DNA from: Aptenodytes patagonicus
Taxonomy: Eukaryota; Chordata; Aves; Sphenisciformes; Spheniscidae
Direction: 5' to 3'
Length of the DNA stretch: 64,000 bases
Assembly (NCBI RefSeq): GCF_965638725.1
Contig: NC_134963.1
Location: 15,342,501 to 15,406,500, forward strand
Shown: positions 60,701 to 64,000 of the stretch, piece by piece
Layout: every line of letters begins with the position of its first letter
Position numbering within the stretch: position 1 is the first letter of the stretch
Notes under the pieces: generated by a model
The model's database searches: none
The model's input: the letters and a program-made list of their open reading frames with translations, nothing else
Told to the model about the DNA's origin: nothing
Translations under genes and position numbers: made by a program

Positions 60701-63700
60701 AGAAAACGGACCAGTCTGATCTGACCTTGAGTCACAGAGTCAGGCAGGATACCGTTACGTACTGTGACTTCTTGAGTGGATGCACATGCTGTAGACAATT
60801 TCCTTTTTAAATCTCTTGTGTCTGAGCACTGTCACTAGTATATTTAGTTTAATTGTTTGCTCAGGATATGAAATATTTAGAATACATAATGGAAACTTGT
60901 TTAGTAGTGAGTAAAAACTGCTTTATTCGTTTACCTGATGTTTGTAGCAACCACTCCAGTAAGGAAAGGGGGAGCTTGGCACAGCTCTGTCCGTATCTGT
61001 CATATTACACTTGTAAGTATGAATCCTGACACCATTTAAAGTATTTTTTTCCCAGCTTGTACGACAAAAGTAGCCTAACTCTTTTTACTCCGCTCTGATA
61101 AACACTGAGAGATTGTAAACGGTATGGGACAAATACAAAAGAAGGGGACCTGCGAGTCACATGCAAAGGGATCTCTTTGTTTTCAGGCCTTGAGAGTTAA
61201 TACAAAACATAGAATCACAGAATCGTTTCGGTTGGAAGGGACCTTTAAAGGTCTTTTAATCCAACCCCCAACATCCTTTCCCTTTCATCGGATGACGTAT
61301 GTGGGGCAGTATCTGCTTGCACTGGATTCTAAACCAAACAGCGGTGCGTTTAACTGACAGCGTTTCTGGCTGCTTTTGAGCTAATCGTTTCCAAGCGTTG
61401 TGCAAAACCAGCTCGAGCGGAGGGGCAGTGCCGCTGACCGCTTTCCTGGCCACTTCACATCTTCGACTCAATTCTAGAGCCAGTCTAAATCCCTCGCCTT
61501 CGGTTTCATAACACAGCTGGTGAGCAGAAGCTGTAGTACTCTGGGCTCTCTGTTCAGGATGCTGCCCGGGCCTTTCCTGATGGCAGGGGACTGTGCAAAT
61601 ACCCAGTCAGCAGGTGCTAAAATGTTTATAGTGTTTAATGAGCTTATATTAGCTGCTGCCAGAGTGATGGACACCGATGCGGTGCCAGCTTGTAACGCTA
61701 CCCAAAGAAATAGGTAGTGCCGTTCTGTCTTTGGGGGGGGGGGGGTTTGATCTGAACGCCTTCGCTGCTACCAGAGGTGGAGGTTTGCACCAATGTTTCC
61801 TTCTTGTTCAATATTGCTCCGTAGACCCCAGGATGGCAGCAAACCAGCAGAGACCAGCCAGCCGCAATCGAGTACGACGGGCTACAGCCAGCCCAGCCTA
61901 GGGTATGGACAGAGCAACTACAGCTATCCTCAGGTGCCTGCCAGCTACCCCATGCAGCCGGTCACTGCGCCTCCCTCCTATCCTCCTACCAGGTAACTCT
62001 CCCAGCAGGCTAAGCCTCATGCAGCTGGCGTGGGAACTTTCAGGTTAGCTTGGGCAAAAGGGGGACTTCTCGAGGGATTTTAAACGAACAGATGTAAAAG
62101 GAGGTTTGGTGTCCTGGGAGGAGGGAGGTGTGGTTCTTGTTGGTGTGCTCCTTGTCGTAGGGAAGACGTGGCTGTGATTGAGTGCGTAAGTGTCTCTGCG
62201 TACATACCTGCAGCAGCAAGGCGTAACGACGACATATGTTTTTAAGAAATTTCCTAGATACGGAGTGTGTTATAGCGACCTTTCGCTGCCTTTACACGTG
62301 GCTTTGACAAGGGGCTCGCCTCTTCCCCTCAGGTGTCTTTAATGTGCTGATGCTGACTTCTAAAGTGTGTGTTTTGAAATTCTCAAAGCCCGAGATGCGT
62401 GAGGGGGGGAGACTGTTTTATTATCCATCAGCTGAAAATACTGCAGTGCCAAGGCAGAAAGGGAGACCGTTAATTGCATTGCCACTGATTTTTGCCCTGG
62501 CATTTCTGCCTCTTTCTAGAGGTATGAATAAATTGTGAACAGTCGCGTGGATTTTGCTTTTAGCAGTCTGCCGGGTTTATTTTGTCTCCTGCCACCAGAC
62601 TAGCCTCCACAGAATGACTTCACCTTTTTAAATGGTTTACAACAGTACATATGGCTTATAATTGCATTACCTTCTACCTGTGAGCCACTTCTGCAGCCTA
62701 ATGCACGTTGCCAGTGAACTGGCTCGTCTTTCCATCTTTTCAATGCTTTTGTCTTCCAGCTATTCCTCTACACAGCCAAGCAGTTACGATCAGAGCACTT
62801 ACTCCCAGCAGAGCACCTACGGGCAGCAGAGCACCTACGGACAACAGACTAGCTATGGCCAGCAAAGCAGCTATGGGCAGCAGCCGCCGCCGACTAGTTA
62901 CCCGCCCCAGACGGGATCCTACAGCCAGGCCCCAAGCCAGTACAGCCAGCAGAGCAGCAGTTACGGCCAACAGAGTGAGTGCGCTTAGCAGAGCCGCGTG
63001 GTTGCGGAGGAAAGGGTCGGGCCCCCCCCTTGCCCTCGCAGGGTGGGCTGCCTCTGAAGGAGGCTTGGCGTTGCTTTGGGTCTAAAGCTTGCAGCTGCGT
63101 CGAAGGGAGAGCATGCTGTAGCTGGGTTTTGCCCTTTCTCGCTGACAAACGGCTTGCCTGCTGCAGCGGCAAATCGTGATACTCCCCTCAGCGTGGCGAA
63201 GGTGAACGGACGCTCGAAAAACACAGGAGCACAAAATACCGTTGTGGCTGGTGCAGGCAAGGCTTGGTGTAAACCATTCTGTTTGGCCAGGTGGCAGTTC
63301 TGCAGAAGTCCTACTGGCAGGGCCTAATGTAAAACTTGATTCCGCAAACGGAAAGCGGTGCATCTCTCCTTAAATTAACGCTGTTGCTGTAAGCGCTGTT
63401 GCTGTAAGCGCTGTAGCGAGTGATTGGTGCTGAAGGCAGGTAAAAGGGCTTAAAAAGGGGACAGGCAGCTTCGACCCGCTCTTGTCTGCAGCTCCCTAAC
63501 GTGTTTCTTACAAACTTCCTCAGGCTCGTTCCGTCAGGACCATCCTAGCAGCATGAACGTATACGGGCAGGAATCCGGAGGCTTTTCAGGCCCAGGAGAG
63601 AACCGGAATATGAGCGGCCCTGATAACCGGGGCAGGGGAAGAGGGGGATATGATCGCGGAGGCATGAGCAGAGGTGGGCGGGGAGGAGGACGCGGTGGAA

Positions 63701-63704
63701 TGGG
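48706..63704 (+). CDS. EWSR1: EWS RNA-binding protein 1, 5' part (eight exons), continues past the window
   Basis: EWSR1 is a nuclear FET-family RNA-binding protein acting in transcription and splicing. Coding exons seen are 48706-48718, 51884-51920, 52170-52221, 54599-54722, 60233-60419, 61825-61992, 62760-62974 and 63524-63704, all with GT/AG borders and matching phases, giving the first 325 residues. The protein starts MASTDYSTYSQAAAQQGYSA. Residues up to about 265 form the degenerate SYGQ-rich low-complexity domain (YGQQSYGTYGQPTDVSY, QQSTYGQQTSYGQQSSYGQQ), which drives condensation and transactivation in sarcoma fusions. Exon 8 carries the IQ-like segment SSFRQDHPSSMNVYGQESGG and the first RGG box (RGGMSRGGRGGGRGGMG). 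The RRM, zinc finger and later RGG boxes must lie beyond 64000. A CpG island surrounds exon 1. Introns are far less GC-rich than the other genes here. FUS and TAF15 are excluded by the close match to EWS. Confidence 0.97.
54723..60232. other. EWSR1 intron 4, 5.5 kb, no feature recognised
   Basis: This is the longest intron in the window. I see no repeat array, RNA gene or second coding unit in it. Composition is near balanced with A/T-rich patches, unlike the GC-rich introns to the left. An unannotated alternative exon cannot be excluded by eye. Confidence 0.5.
61209..61272 (-). mobile_element. Short CR1 LINE tail fragment in EWSR1 intron 5
   Basis: On the minus strand this reads as a CR1 3' end: a GGTTGGA-like segment, GGTCCCTTCCAACC, then GATTCTGTGATTCTATG. 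Only about 65 bases remain. The sequence differs from the copy at 3155-3373, so it comes from another CR1 subfamily. Confidence 0.85.
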
Positions 63705-64000
63705 GTAAGAGCAAATCTTTTCTCCTTTTATCTAATTCTGTTTTACCCGTAGGATTTGAAATGGAAAGAAGGGACTGAAAGGTTGGCATTCCCAACGGTA
63801 CTTCCATGGAGAACATCTCTGTAGCAGCATTGCTTCTAATCCATGGAAATATTATCTCGGGGGAAATAGGAGCAGGATCTATTTTTTTCGTCCTGCAGCT
63901 GGTTGGGCCCCGGGGGGGGGGAAATTAGGGGTATTGATAAACCTGGAACTTTCAGCTCCCTTCGTGGTCGCGCAGAGGTGAAATCCTCTGCGGGGTTTAA

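Overview
The window is vertebrate nuclear DNA, almost certainly from a bird. The evidence is two CR1 LINE tails with the avian ATTCTATG-type terminal repeat, very GC-rich compact genes, and poly-G/C runs and minisatellites in most long introns, as on avian microchromosomes. Gene names come from remembered human proteins. All exon boundaries were read by eye from GT/AG sites and matching phases, and no database search was run.

Layout, left to right: WSB2 (minus strand, 1264-4752, complete); a 2-kb minisatellite; RASAL1 (plus strand, 8486-17714, complete); DTX1 (minus strand, 18553-27722, complete, tail-to-tail with RASAL1); a 7.7-kb stretch without recognisable genes, rich in tandem repeats; EMID1 (plus strand, 35458-46607, complete); and the 5' half of EWSR1 (plus strand, from 48706, still open at the window end). 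In human, WSB2 and RASAL1/DTX1 lie apart on 12q24, and EMID1/EWSR1 lie on 22q12. Chicken chromosome 15 carries both blocks, so this is probably a chr15-type avian microchromosome.

The five genes are not an operon or a pathway. WSB2 is a SOCS-box substrate receptor for an E3 ubiquitin ligase. RASAL1 is a calcium-responsive Ras GTPase-activating protein. DTX1 is a Deltex RING E3 ligase acting in Notch signalling. EMID1 is a secreted EMI/collagen matrix protein. EWSR1 is an RNA-binding FET protein.

The most interesting observations are: (i) two alternative coiled-coil exons near the end of EMID1 whose phases force mutually exclusive splicing; (ii) a perfect 94-bp palindrome without spacer in DTX1 intron 1; (iii) a cluster of repeated CRE-like elements just upstream of EWSR1; (iv) a CA-rich minisatellite of 52- and 80-bp units with ordered higher-order blocks; and (v) a sharp drop in GC content where EWSR1 intron 1 begins. 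No capsid-, envelope- or polymerase-bearing element other than the CR1 tails was recognised.
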